Positions 40,341 to 51,274 are shown, counted from the stretch's first letter. The stretch is 64,000 nucleotides of DNA from Dentipellis sp. KUC8613 (GCA_002286715.1 NSJX01000011.1:566106-630105); one strand, 5' to 3'. Numbers and translations are program-made. Notes: a model not told the origin generated them from the sequence alone.

Positions 40341-41488
40341 ACGCTGCGTACGCGCATAAGTGGTTGAATAAAAATCTGACTTTCTCGCATGTCCAATGCT
40401 CGACTTCATGAAGTACATACTCTTTCAATCCCCTTCCCTCTCTCCACTGTCTCGGATCATCACACCCCACTCCCCTGGATGAAACCGAACTCCAAGGGTT
40501 TGACGCAAGGAGTCAGCCCGCCCTCTCACGTCAATGCCGTCAAAGAAGCTCAAGGGCTGTGGCAGATGGCTATTCAAACTCTCAGCGTTCAATACAGCGC
40601 CCCAGCGGGTCCTTGCTGCCTGGTGCCTTTTCGACTCTATCTGGCAAGCGCATGTCTCCGCATGCCCTCATAAGTATTTCAATTCTCTCAGTTCGATGTG
40701 CACATCCTTTTCAGGACGCCTGCAGACGAACCCAGTGGGTGAAACGACTCGGAGGTGTGTGGCTCCGGGTCCTGAGCCTCGAGGCGCTTTCAACGAGTAT
40801 TGTGCGCAGTCTAACGCCGGTCTGTCATTCATTTGGTGTTTCAAGATACGTAAATTATTAATTCTGCGTGTAGCAACACATGGACTCTCGGCATATGCTC
40901 GACTGGCAGCCTGTGATTCAGCTAGTGTAGCAATGGAGTTGCAGCTCTAGGTCTAGTCTGTTCTATCGGAGCTGTTGACTGCCAACGGATGCGACCGGTC
41001 CATAAGGTTCATAATGCTGTCTCTCAATACACCACAGCTATGCAGAGATGTACTCGCCTCAAATCGCTAGAAAGTGCAAGCAACAGCTATATATGGATCA
41101 AGCGTCTCGATTCTCATTTCACCGTCACATATGGGAATCTCGTGGTCGTTCTGACCGTGGTGAGTGGATCACCTGGCTCCAATGCAATGAGCTGACACGT
41201 TTGTACTGTTGCTTCAAACGGCACTGACCATCGTTGCCAAAACTGTAACGGCTACAGCAGATCGGCTAGCAGAATGTGCTATACTACGGACCCCTCGGCC
41301 ATGTCGACCACGCAATGTCGTTTCGTCAAGTATCATCGGATGCGCAGCCTGTGCAGGCTGCGCACTTAACGACAAGCCAAGCCCAGCACTCTACATTCCG
41401 TTGGTGAATGATCCAATCCATCCACTCCACATGACAGCGCCTCCATCCTCCGCGCGTCAAACCAGCGCTCGTGAGCATGACGTTCACA
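40341..41488. other. Intergenic, no gene seen
   Basis: About 1.15 kb after the EXO70 relic. ORFs are short and overlap in all frames. I recognise no domain. The stretch may be further decayed sequence. Confidence 0.4.
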
Positions 41489-41494
41489 TATAAA
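41489..41494 (+). promoter_or_regulatory. TATA box of the DUF6593 gene
   Basis: TATAAA 63 bp upstream of the ATG at 41557, followed by a C/T-rich leader. Confidence 0.45.
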
Positions 41495-41556
41495 CCACGG
41501 CTCTGCTAGCGCTTCCAAAGCATAACTCACCTTCCGCTGCCAAGTCATCCTCCTCC

Positions 41557-42284
41557 ATGAACCTCCACATCTCTCGCGACAACCTCCTGACGACCAGGGC
41601 TATACTCAACACCGTGCTCCGAGATGACCACGGCGAGCCCCGCTACCGCATCGAAACGTCGTTCGAACATACGAGGGAGAACGAAACCACGATCTCGCGT
41701 TTCTTGCCGGAGACGGGCACCTCTGGGACCAAGAACCCACCCGCACCCTCCGTCAAGGGCAATACGGCGGAGGAGACGGATATCCTTCTGAGATCCCTTT
41801 CGGAACAAGAGTTCGCGAAGATTGAATGGCATAGGTTTCACCCTACGGTATTCAAATGGGCAGGCAAGACCGTAGAGATTGACTCGTACATGCCTTATTC
41901 GAACACAGTCATGACGTGGGTGACTTCTGATTCGTGACATCCTACTCTGAGTCTGATGATATTTCATGACAGCAAACGGGCGTTCACTGCGACGGACGGT
42001 AAATCCTACGTGTGGAAGCTCGGTACTGTGAGATCTTCGGTACGTTCCCATACCGTATCTGAGACTTTTCCTCCTTGTTCATAGTAATGCTATAGCTAAC
42101 GCGTAACGACGGTACTACGGAAACCCCCATTGCCACTTACCACCGAGGCTTCTTTGGCCTCATGGGGAAAACGGACAAACCGTATCTCGAGATCTCTTCC
42201 GAGGGACTGAACATTTTAGATGAAATAGTGGTCACGTTCGTATACATAGAAAGGCGAAGGCAGCAACGAGAGCGGGGGACATAA
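41557..42284 (+). CDS. DUF6593 domain protein
   Basis: Three exons (41557-41915, 41973-42039, 42096-42284) give 204 aa. The sequence follows the DUF6593 pattern, a family found in many copies in mushroom genomes, with unknown function. A beta-rich start (DNLLTTRAILNTVLRDDHGE) contains RYRIET. FAKIEWHRFHPTVFKWAGK comes next, then ATDGKSYVWKLG, PIATYHRGFFG and a C-terminal LEISSEGLNILDEIVVTFVY followed by a basic tail. There is no signal peptide or membrane segment. The gene is intact and has a TATA box, although it sits between pseudogenes. Confidence 0.8.
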
Positions 42285-42430
42285 TGTATCACTATCGGCT
42301 TATGTGCCATGCCTTTCGCAACATCGCGATGGCTCATGTACGTCGACTTGCAGATTCATTTATTGTGCCAGGCCCATGGGCGACGCGTTCACTGACGCAG
42401 TGAAGGGGCAAAAACTATACTGTATTTTTT

Positions 42431-42548
42431 CAAAAAAAAATCAAAAATCCACCGCAGGCTCGAACCCAGGGGCTTTTCGTCTTCTAACATTAGTTAATAG
42501 TGAGCGCACAACATTGAGAGACGTTGAACTTCCAACTGGGCTAAATGA
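42431..42548 (-). ncRNA. Decayed tRNA-like RNA polymerase III unit
   Basis: On the minus strand an A box TAGCCCAGTTGG (42543-42532) fits TRGYnnAnnnG. A B box GGTTCGAGCC (42466-42457) fits the T-loop consensus. Two T runs, of 5 and 9, follow at 42447-42432 and could act as a Pol III terminator. The A-to-B distance (77 nt) would need an intron or a long extra arm. I find no acceptor stem pairing with the 3' side, and the D and T stems pair poorly. This is therefore a tRNA pseudogene or a tRNA-derived (SINE-like) piece rather than a working tRNA. Confidence 0.5.
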
Positions 42549-42819
42549 GAACTGAATATTTGCGATTGTTACAAACATACGTAAACATGCTGGTTTTGCC
42601 CAATGAAGCGACCGATCAAGACTCTCCAACTTCCGAGCCCTCCTGGGCCATTATTGGAGCTCAAGACAGGCGCCTTCTTGCACTTCTGTACTGTCTTCAT
42701 CTCCTGCCATCATTACTTTGTGTGACTCAGAGCTTGCCGCGGAGTCGTTGAGAATTTCCTAGCCAGCAGTCAGTACCACATCAACAAGAAGCAGAATCCC
42801 ATCAAACCTGATCCACGAC

Positions 42820-43640
42820 CTATTCCGTACTCCATTCATCACGCAGAAATTTGTCCAGAAGTTCCAGAGCGTAGATATCTCTCTCCTCTGTAATCGTCGA
42901 GACTGACCACGGCCTCTCTCAGCCTGGCGTGCCGCCCTTTGACCCCATCGGCTCCCCCACTCTGCCGCATGAATCGAAGTCGACCAGCACCGGCACCCTA
43001 TCATCTTCAAACATGATGTCGCATGGATTCAGATCGTTGCGTATCAGACCCAACGAGTGCAAGTGCTTGACACCGGCGGCAACGCCCTCGAGGACCTTCG
43101 CCGTGTCGAGTTCAGTGCCTTCTTGCACCAGATCGGCGAGGCTTGACGTGTAACGCCGAAGACAGAGTCCCGTGAGGCCGCACTGCGCCGTGGTACACAC
43201 AGGTGTTAGGATGTGGGTGCGTCTTCAAGATTTCATAGACTTCAGCCTCCTCAGCCAAACTTTGACAGAGACTCCTCGGATGCCCGGGATCGTAGTGCGC
43301 TGGCTGTGGTGTCTTGATAAAAGCGCCCGGAGGCGGTGGTGAAGGAGCAACGGTGAAGGAGTCGCGCCACTCGCCCCAGAAGTGCTCTTCAGGGATGGGC
43401 TCCTCCGGAAGCGGTAAGTCGTCGATGTTGATTTCGGACATCCGTTCCGGATGGCACGCTCTATACGTCCTGTTCAAAGATGACGATGGTACGATCGAAG
43501 TTGTCGGCTTCGAGCCCCGACCATTCTTCGACTTCGGAGATGAGGGTTCTCATCTTGGTGCGGATAGTGGTCGTATGGAGCGAGTGGATGGGAAACGTCT
43601 GGCTCAACCCGAGGTGGCGAGGTCGTCGTTCTCATGTCCT
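42820..43640 (-). pseudogene. Broken kinase-like gene (Agaricomycete short kinase family)
   Basis: Read together, the fragments resemble a mushroom-expanded kinase-like protein: MRTLISEVEEWSGLEADNFD, then YRACHPERMSEINIDDLPLP, EVYEILKTHPHPNTCVYHG, LTGLCLRRYTSSLADLV, the catalytic-loop-like LIRNDLNPCDIMFED and the metal-site-like VDFDS. The frame is broken at about 43465-43475 (between FEQD and TYRACHPE) and again at about 43170-43190. An in-frame TGA at 42921-42919 stands where the family has the Trp of GTPGW. The remaining frame then stays open to the stop at 42820. A normal Gly-rich loop is not visible. No standard introns repair these breaks. Confidence 0.65.
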
Positions 43641-43913
43641 CTTGCAAAATGTCTATATCTGATCCCTTTGTATCAGTTTTATTGTACCGAATTGCACAAA
43701 GCATGAGGGCACGTGAAACTTATCTCGTATGTCTCACCGGACTTTGCCGTGCATCCTACTTCCTTCGCCTCGAGTCTTTGCGCCCGACAGTGTTCATCTC
43801 TGCGACACGACTGAGACAGCAGTAACGTGGCGAGTGCATCGGCTTCAGCAATTAACTTTTGACGGCCTTCGTCGACATGACCTCAAGTCTCACACTCTTT
43901 AAACCATCATTTT

Positions 43914-44661
43914 ATGTCCTCCCACCCTCGACCTTCAAGTTCAACTAATAGAGTGATCGGTATGTCCGTAGTTTGCCTTGTAATTATGCATACTAGCAAC
44001 ACTGAGTCCGGGTTCTGCACCTGTGTCGAGCCCATGGAGACCGACAATCTTTTGAAGGATGGTGTCCCTGTATCCCAATGCAGGTGGATTACGGTGAAGA
44101 TACCAAGCGGCGATTGGAAGCGCCGCAGGATCGGAGGTTGTGGGAGCCCGACGTGCAGATACTCGAAGTGCTACGAAGGGAAGCGTATCAAGAGTCTAAG
44201 TGCCTCGAAGAAGCGTTAGGCCGCCAGGCAGATCTTCTCCAGTCAACAGATTATGCTATTTTCTGACTTATTCTTCTTGCGCCCCCCGTTGCAACAAGCA
44301 GAAATCGCTGCTACTATCCGTGAAGGGAGATGCGGAGCTGTGGCAGATATCGAGTTTTTAATGGCAATGGATCAGTCTCAGGATGTATATTCTAAGGAAG
44401 AGAGCATAATTTACCACTACATTTACTCTGGTTTGTGGCGAGTACGTACTCGCACGACTGTTACCGCCGTAACGTGGCTCGTTAATATTTAATGTCTGAA
44501 TCCGATTCAAGGAACAGCTGCGAGCCTCGTGTTCATCAGAGATCTTTTCCCGATCGCGCCGCAATCCCGGACTCTCAGAGATCTTATCCGTATTTTGTTC
44601 GGTCAGAGTCACGCGCATCCGTTTCAGTGCTTGCCCTACTCTAACTCGACGTTGCGCAGGC
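43914..44661 (+). CDS. Hypothetical protein, unresolved and possibly decayed
   Basis: I do not recognise this gene. Two stretches look truly coding: 44078 to about 44248 (MQVDYGEDTKRRLEAPQDRR, then EPDVQILEVLRREAYQESKC, helical and charged) and 44299-44441 (AEIAATIREGRCGAVADIEF up to YHYIYSGLW). Joining them in frame needs an intron that starts with AT instead of GT, at about 44249. The part after 44512 stays open in frame into the start of SEN34, but a second frame there (SRTLRDLIRILFG) looks more protein-like. The 5' end, from an ATG at 43914, cannot be joined cleanly. It may be a dying gene or one with an exon I missed. Confidence 0.35.
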
Positions 44662-45767
44662 ATGTCCGTCCAGAAAGTGCCCATCCATGTATCCAACAAA
44701 CGAGCTTTCATCTGGGATGTAGACCGTGAGCACTCCACGCCGGCCATCATAGCACAAAGTTGTCTCAAAATCGTGTTTGACACATAGATGCTGCCGTTCT
44801 GCGTTCACGTTACCGAATCTGCGGTGTATTAGCAGGAACGCTGCCCCACTTGTCACAACAGAATGCGTTCCTTGGATTACCGCTCATATTGATGCCGGAA
44901 GAAGTGGTTTTTCTAGTTGAGAAAGGTACGTCGCAGTCGTTCCGCACGCAACATTCGCTGATCTTGTGGCTACCTCGTTTCAGAGTTCGCAGTCCTCATT
45001 GACGATCCAAACGCACATCGTGAGCCAACCGCAGACGAGCTTGAAAAATGGGATGCGTCGCGGCAGCTCGATGTCAAACAGCAGCATGAACGGCTTGAAC
45101 ACGAGGCGAGCACGAAGGAGGACAAGTCGCAGAGCGAGGCAGCCATCCGAAAGCGCCAAGAACGCGAAGAAAAGCGCAGAAAGGCAGAAGAGCTCGCACG
45201 CAAGGCGGCCGATCCGACCTACGAAGCTACCCACGAATCGCCATCGCAGCCCTCGCCCTCGCCCGCACCCGAATCTACGCCATCGTCCTCTATTGCGCCT
45301 TACACTGTCACTGTCCCCGCGTCGTCGGACGCGTTTAGCTGGTTCGTGCCTGACGAATACACATACTCGACGTTGGAATCTGCGAAGGCCGCAGGAATAT
45401 GGGATTATCCGGAAAACGAGGACGAGAGGGCGAAGTGCGAGGTGTTCAGGGATCTCTGGGAGAAGGGTAACTACATGGGCGGTGGAAGCAAGTTCGGTGG
45501 CGATTGGCTTGTGTACCCCGGTACGTTTATCTTCGTATGAGAAATAACGGCGACTGATCTTTGTCTCGAACAGGTGATCCCTTGCGATATCATTCGCATT
45601 TCGTCGCGACTGTACAATCTTCCCCTTCCGCACCCCTACGTCCCATGGAGATCGTGGCCCACGGGCGACTTGGTACTGCCACAAAAAAGGCCCATCTCAT
45701 ATGTGGGTGGGACCCAGTCACCAGGGTGGTTACATATCTGAGTGTTGAGTGGGCCAGCTTCGGCTAG
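44662..45767 (+). CDS. SEN34: tRNA-splicing endonuclease subunit Sen34
   Basis: Sen34 is a catalytic subunit of the tRNA-splicing endonuclease; it cuts the 3' splice site of intron-containing pre-tRNAs. Four exons (44662-44725, 44788-44925, 44984-45520, 45574-45767) give 310 aa. The N-terminal block (VPIHVSNKRAFIWDVD, RICGVLAGTLPHLSQQNAFL, LILMPEEVVFLVEK) and a long charged coiled linker are typical. The C-terminal nuclease domain has the Tyr-His-Lys triad: Tyr and His in YPGDPLRYHSH and Lys in TKKAHLICGW. All intron phases agree. Confidence 0.92.
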
Positions 45768-45955
45768 CTCTCACTCTTAACAAAACGTGATTTACCCATC
45801 AAATTCACGACGGCATACGTCTGATATCTCCTATTGTGCGGTATTGTGTGGTATATAGTAGAGCGTGCAGTAAGTACGTGTATGAATAGATGCATGGAAT
45901 ATGTCCACAAATTAGGAGGATTCCTACATGATACGCTCAGACATCGACCTGCCAC

Positions 45956-47522
45956 TCAATCTCTCTTCCTTCTGTCCCCTACCTGCTCCCGTACCCTGAT
46001 ACCGCCTACAGGCCGCAATGGGATATCCTCTCCCTCACCTGCCTCTACGCTATCTGCATTCTCGTTCCATGCTCTCGGTTGGGGTCCACCCCAACCATCG
46101 CCAGAGCGCCGCGTGCCCAGACTAAGTACACGCACGACGCAGTCGTTGATGAAAATTACTGGCCTAAATATAGGAAGTCGTATTGGCACGTAAGGTGAAG
46201 GATGAAGGACGCTTTGCTGGGCGCCTTGGCCCGTCTGGGATGCCGGTGGCAGGGGATTATAGGGGTCATAAGGTACCGGCCGCGCGTGCATAGCCATGAT
46301 GATGTACTGCGCGTACGACAACCATGAGAGCCGGAGGCAGCATTATTTTACTTGAAACTTACGCCGGGGTAAAACAAGGCAAATATTGCTGCATTTGCGA
46401 GCGTGCTGCCCCACATGCACATAGTGGCAGCAGGCAGGCCTAGACGTGAGCGAGTAAAGAGCCGGCAACATCGCCATAGACGAACGATGACATACCAAAG
46501 ACGAAGTAATATGTCCAGCGCTCCTCTAAATGCCGCACTCGTCGGGTGAGCGATAAGCCACGCGCAATCCAGATGAACCTGCAGCGCAACGTGTCAGCGG
46601 GCTGGCCAACACGTGTCGGCGGAAAAAGGGCTCACTCAAAGCAATAGTATCTATGATCAACTGAGGCTCAGAGACTACTCGGAGGGGGCAGCCAGCAACT
46701 CACTCACGCGTCGACCCAGCATAGGAACACGAACTCCGCGGCAGGCCCGACGACGGGGATGTAGCTGAGCGCGAAGGAGAGGACAACGCTCGTCACGATC
46801 ATGACGCCGCGGTACGCCGAGTTCGCCACGGAGTTGAGGAACGCGATGTAGGCGTTCGGGGGGTTCGCCGTGCTCGGGCCAGGGTACGCCGAGTAGCGGC
46901 CATGCTGGAGCGTGTACGTGCGTTTCGCGATGAGCGTGCACCATGAGGCCTGTCACCCGCAGGCGTAAATAAGTATGGAGCAGATAAACCCCCACGTTAT
47001 TCGGGGCCGATTGGGGTCAAGAGATGACAAGACGTACATTAAGATATAGGGACGCCCCGACCACGGGGAGGAGCCACAAAATCTGGTAGAACCAACCCAC
47101 GTTCCGGTGAAGCCACTTCTGCGGCTGGTCCTTGGCAAGGGGATGGAGGAGGACGTCGAAGACGTATATTGAAAGCAGAGATATCGAGTTGAGCAAAATA
47201 GACTTGAGCACGTTCGCGCGGATTTCTGGATCGCTGCGGACACGAGGGCAACGTGAGCCAATGTAACCCTGGACACACAAGCCAAGCTGACGCTCCCATA
47301 TCAATCGATGATGACAGACACACACCTTCCGACCAGCCTGATGACGATGTCCCACCGAAACGAGTCCACAAAGCCGCGCAAGGCCCACTGGGCATGCAGC
47401 AGTAACGTATCCTGCACTGAAAGAAACACTGGGTAAGATGCACGCGAAGACACAAATTGCGGCCGCGATGGCGACGAGAATTGGCCTTCGCCTAGTTGTG
47501 AGCGGAGAGTAGGTCTGGACAT
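45956..47522 (-). CDS. EI24/CysZ-like multi-pass membrane protein
   Basis: The protein fits the EI24 (PIG8) family of ER membrane proteins. Seven exons (47522-47326, 47233-47038, 46949-46708, 46650-46636, 46578-46496, 46439-46363, 46306-45956) give 386 aa. Visible landmarks are WALRGFVDSFRWDIVIRLVG, VLKSILLNSISLLSIYVFDV, GWFYQILWLLPVVGASLYLN, ASWCTLIAKRTYTLQHG and a re-entrant hydrophobic part (VVLSFALSYIPVVGPAAEF). Four or so membrane segments are predicted by eye. The C-terminal tail is Pro/Arg-rich and cytosolic-looking. One exon is only 15 nt (46650-46636). The exact substrate or role in fungi is not known to me. Confidence 0.8.
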
Positions 47523-48086
47523 GGGTCAGTATGCGGGAACGGCCCAGGCGCTTGCGATGTGATTATACAGGCAGCGCCCCGCCACCTCCACAGCCAAATA
47601 AAGCAAATCTTTCCTTTTATAGATTGTTTGAATCCAAAGCTTTTGCCAAACAACGCCGGATCTCTCGATCAGCGCCCGCGTGCCTGTACGAGGTGCGATT
47701 TCGTCATCTACGCAGATGCTTATGGGGGCTTCTTTGCTAATTGAGAAACACACATTTCACATGGGTAAATAATAAATACGCTTAACGACAGTCATCTGAC
47801 TTCATAGTACTCGGCTCTAGGCTCAAGCTACGGGAGATTGTTATGTAGTTTACAACAGAACAAACATGGGAATAAGATCTCAGGACATGGAAAGAGGGAA
47901 GGAGGGGATGCTAGTACCACACTAGGGAACTGACAAGAAGCCGTACAAAATATTGAGTCAATAGGTAGAAGCACACTGTCCGGAGGACGCGGAAGAGGGC
48001 CAGATACGGAAAAGAAGATAGACGTAGGTCATGAGGGCATGTGTCACGTACAGACAACGTATGGGATAATAAGTTAGGCTGGGGAT
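47523..48086. other. Intergenic, no gene seen
   Basis: About 560 bp between the EI24-like gene start and the histone H1 stop codon. It should contain the EI24 promoter and the H1 3' UTR; no ORF of interest. Confidence 0.5.
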
Positions 48087-49453
48087 TTAGGCCTTCTTAG
48101 TAGACTGGAACCAGATGTCAGCCATGTGCGAGAGGTAATATGCACAAGAAGCTCACCCTTCTACCAGTCGATGTCCTGGAAGTAGTGGCCTTCTTGGCAG
48201 GTGCTTTCTTGGTAGCGGCAGCCTTGACCTTGGATGCGGTCGTAGTGCCAGTAGCAGCCTACGCCCCGAGCGTCAGTTTGATCTCGATAGCGGTTAATTG
48301 GCTATATTACCTTCTTAGCGACCCCTCGCCTGGAGGTAGTAGCCGTCTTCTTCTCAACGGCGGGCTTCCTGCCTGCATATGTCTTCTTCACGGGCGCAGC
48401 CTTCTTGGCAGGTGCCTTCGCGGGTGCTTTCTTCACCGCAGCCGCGGTCGACTTCGCAGCGGGTTTCGCAGCAGACTTGGATGCAGGTTTCGTTGCCTTT
48501 GTAGTGGCGGTCTTCTTCGCAGCGGCACCAGACCTAGCCGAGGTACTCTTAGCCAGGGGCTTCTTTCCGGATGCTGGCTTCGAGGCTTTCGCAGTGACGG
48601 CCTTCGAGGACCTGGGCTTGGTGGCAGCTTTACCAGCGGTGGCCTTGGTGACTTTAGAAGCAGTCTTGGCGGCGGGCTTGTTCTAGCGGGGGACAGTCCA
48701 TGTCGGTGTTATTTGAATGTCAATTCACCGATTGATTTCTTACCTCCTTCGCATCAGAAGAGTCAGCGGTCCTCGGGTGCTTGGGGGGGAGCTTCACGCG
48801 CCCAGAGGGCCCTACAGAAAGCCAGCTTAAGTCAATTTCCATAGGGAACCGTGAATGATGGATCACCTTTGGGGAGGACGAAAACACCCTTCTCAGCACC
48901 GACCGCAATGGCCTTGCTGAGCTGCGTAGTCTGGGCATTTCCGATGTCCATCTTGTACTTCTCCTCAACGTACCTGTGGGGGGTCAGTCCGAGCTCATTT
49001 GGCGCGCAAAGGCGCATGCCACGACTCACTTCTTGATCTGGGGCCGAGAGACACCCTGGCGCGCATCCTCGGGATGAGAAGTGATGCATTCCTGGGAATA
49101 GCATGGAGACGCAGTCAGCGAGAAGATCTTCGACAGAAGCATATGTAGCGCGGGCGAGAACACGCGTGTCAGGTGCGGGACGGGCGTGCATCGACGGGGG
49201 GGCCAGTCTGCGGTGCGGCGCGGCGACGGCCGGGAGCCGTAACCTACCCCTTTTGGGGCGGCGTTCGACGACGACGACAGCGACGGACGAAACGTAGCGA
49301 GTGTTGCAAGTATGAAGGAGAGGGTCATAACAAGGCTGTTCAGGAAGTTTTTCGCACCTTTATCATGTCCGTCCAGCTGGGATGGGCGGGGGGCGCCTTC
49401 GCAGCAGCCTTCTTGCTCGACTTGGCAGCCGTCGATTTCTTTGAAGCAGACAT
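48087..49453 (-). CDS. Linker histone H1
   Basis: H1 binds linker DNA and the nucleosome dyad. Seven exons (49453-49358, 49091-49030, 48973-48867, 48811-48744, 48682-48311, 48258-48157, 48104-48087) give 274 aa. A short basic Ala/Lys-rich head leads into the winged-helix globular domain: HPSWTDMIKECITSHPEDAR, SRPQIKKYVEEKYKMD, TTQLSKAIAVGAEKGVFVLP, then PSGRVKL. The long tail is built of Lys-Ala-Pro repeats (KKAPAKAPAKKAAP and similar) and ends STGRRSTKKA. The last coding exon is 18 nt. Six introns are unusual for a histone in general but usual for fungal H1. A TCACGTGA palindrome lies upstream. Confidence 0.93.
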
Positions 49454-49634
49454 GACCGCTAGAGTTCAGGAATAATATGATTTGAGCACGAGTGTCGAGG
49501 CTTGATGTCCCTGGGGAGGGGATGTGTCTTGACGAGCGGTGTGGGGAAACCTAGGGGTGAAGATGGTGGTTTGGGAGAAAGAGATGTTGAAACTCCGAGA
49601 GCGCGTCGACGGTCAACGAACTATAATCGCGTGA

Positions 49635-49642
49635 TCACGTGA
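49635..49642. promoter_or_regulatory. TCACGTGA palindrome upstream of H1
   Basis: An 8-bp palindrome with a CACGTG E-box core lies about 182 bp upstream of the H1 start codon, in the 680-bp spacer between the divergent H1 and MZM1 genes. In fungi CACGTG is bound by Cbf1/bHLH factors. The site is seen; its use is inferred. No gene was seen elsewhere in the 49454-50131 spacer. Confidence 0.4.
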
Positions 49643-50131
49643 GCTTTCGCCCTACAATTCTTTACGGGCCATATAGAGGCTGTCCCGTAGATGTGGCCGA
49701 GAGGGAAGGGCCCGAGGGTGTGTGAGGGTGCGGCCGGGACGAACGCTGGATAACAAGATCGACGCTGCAGCATCAAGAGCATCGAAGCCGGAGACTTGCA
49801 TACCGTTTACTAGACGCAGTAGAGCGATACGAGACTTAATCCTCTCTCCAGAAGAATGTTTACACAAGCTTACCAGCCATTTTCTTTTTGTCGTTGTTTT
49901 GTTTTGCAGAACATGGAACGCACGGGGGAGGAGGAGATGATTGTTTGCTGGAGACGCGATTCGTAAGAGGCTCGCGTCTTACGCCCAAACGCAGCTTTAG
50001 ATCTCAGCATAGATCTCAGGTACTACGGCAACTTCCGGACAGACCAGATCCGACCAATCGCAGATTTCCACTTGCGAAGCCGTCCTCGTCCGCGAGTCAA
50101 GTCCTCCCCCGACTCAAGCTCCAGTTCAGCC

Positions 50132-50756
50132 ATGTCCATCACACCCGCACTCAAGGCAGCGTCTCGTTCTGCATATCGCGACCTGTGGCGCGCTTCCTCA
50201 TTGACCTTTGCAGGTAAGGAACGTGTCGTATCGTGACTTGCAACGTGGACGCTGACGTTTCCGCCAGGCGATGCACCAGTGCTCAATGGTGGGCGCATGC
50301 GCCTTTACACTGGCTTGAATATTCGGAGGCTGACCTACTCAACAATAGCTTTCAGGGCAAAGATCCGACAGGATACCTTGGACGCACGGTCAATAGTCGA
50401 CCCCACAGCATATGAGGACAAGATACAGTTGAGTCGGGAAATTGCGCAAGTTCTACGGAGGAACATCGTACAGGCCCATAAGGTCTCAGAAACTTCCTCA
50501 GCCGACGGCTCGGAGACATGGAGTACGTCCAGGCTATTCTGCATTCATATACTGCTCTCATGCCGGAACGTCAGAGCTACGTATCACCGAACACACCGAA
50601 ATTGCAGACAACGATTCCATCAAGAACCCCCCTCCGTCCCCTTGTCAGTCCACTCGTAGCCAGCGGAAGAAAGAGAAAGTCCAAGAGCTTCAAAGGTACG
50701 TCCACCCTTTCGACCTGCCGACCTGTCCGTCAATTTTGTGATGTAGGTGTCATTGA
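50132..50756 (+). CDS. MZM1: Complex III assembly LYR protein Mzm1/LYRM7
   Basis: Mzm1 is a small LYR-motif chaperone of the mitochondrial matrix that holds the Rieske iron-sulphur protein before it joins complex III. Five exons (50132-50213, 50268-50288, 50349-50522, 50575-50695, 50747-50756) give 135 aa, close to family length. The LYR-like motif is SAYRDLWRAS. It is followed by FRAKIRQDTLDARSIVDP and LSREIAQVLRRNIVQAHKV, then LRITEHTEIADNDSIKNPP. The final coding exon (10 nt) is my best guess. Only 15 bp separate its stop from the start of the next, also mitochondrial, gene. Confidence 0.8.
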
Positions 50757-50771
50757 CTTCCTAGTTCCGCA

Positions 50772-51274
50772 ATGCCCTCCGATTCAACACCCCCTACCAC
50801 TGTCCCGCGCTACTACTCTCAGCTGAAGAAGGCTCACAAGAATCGTACTATACCCGAGTTGAAGGAGAGTGACCTCGAAGAATCCTTTGTCCGAGGTATG
50901 CGACCATGGAGTGTCCGCCGGGCAGAGAACTGAATTTCCTGGCCCAGGGAGTGGGCCCGGGGGCCAATCTGTAAATAAAACGGAAAATAATGTGCAGCTT
51001 CTCCACAAACCCACCGGCCTTCGTGTTGCCTGTCAAGAAACACGCTCATTAGAACTCAATCGCAAGCTTGCTCGAAAGATCCTGTTGGACAAGGTATGTT
51101 TCTATTGAACTACAGAATTCTGAGCGTACTAAGGTCCCATTCTAGCTCGACAAACAGGAGAACCCCGGTCTCTCGAAGAGCGAGTTGCAGAAGGCGAAGC
51201 AGATAGAGAGGGAGCGTAGAAGGCGAAAGAAGGCGAAGAAGAAAGCCAAGGAGCGTGAATCTGATTCAAACTGA
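50772..51274 (+). CDS. Mitochondrial GGQ release-factor-like protein (ICT1/mtRF-R type)
   Basis: The protein is a short class I release-factor domain that hydrolyses peptidyl-tRNA on stalled mitoribosomes. Three exons (50772-50895, 50948-51093, 51146-51274) give 132 aa. The catalytic loop [20 protein letters not shown] is intact, with [20 protein letters not shown] after it. The C-terminal tail is very basic ([16 protein letters not shown]), as needed to enter the mRNA channel. There is no codon-recognition domain, as expected for this group. Confidence 0.88.

Noticed and set aside
40389..41493. Several 80-140 codon ORFs after the EXO70 relic
   Set aside because: They overlap in all frames, have no splice logic linking them and no recognisable motif.
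48140..48844. 234-codon plus-strand ORF rich in Leu/Gly/Arg
   Set aside because: It is the complement of the repetitive Lys/Ala/Pro tail of histone H1.
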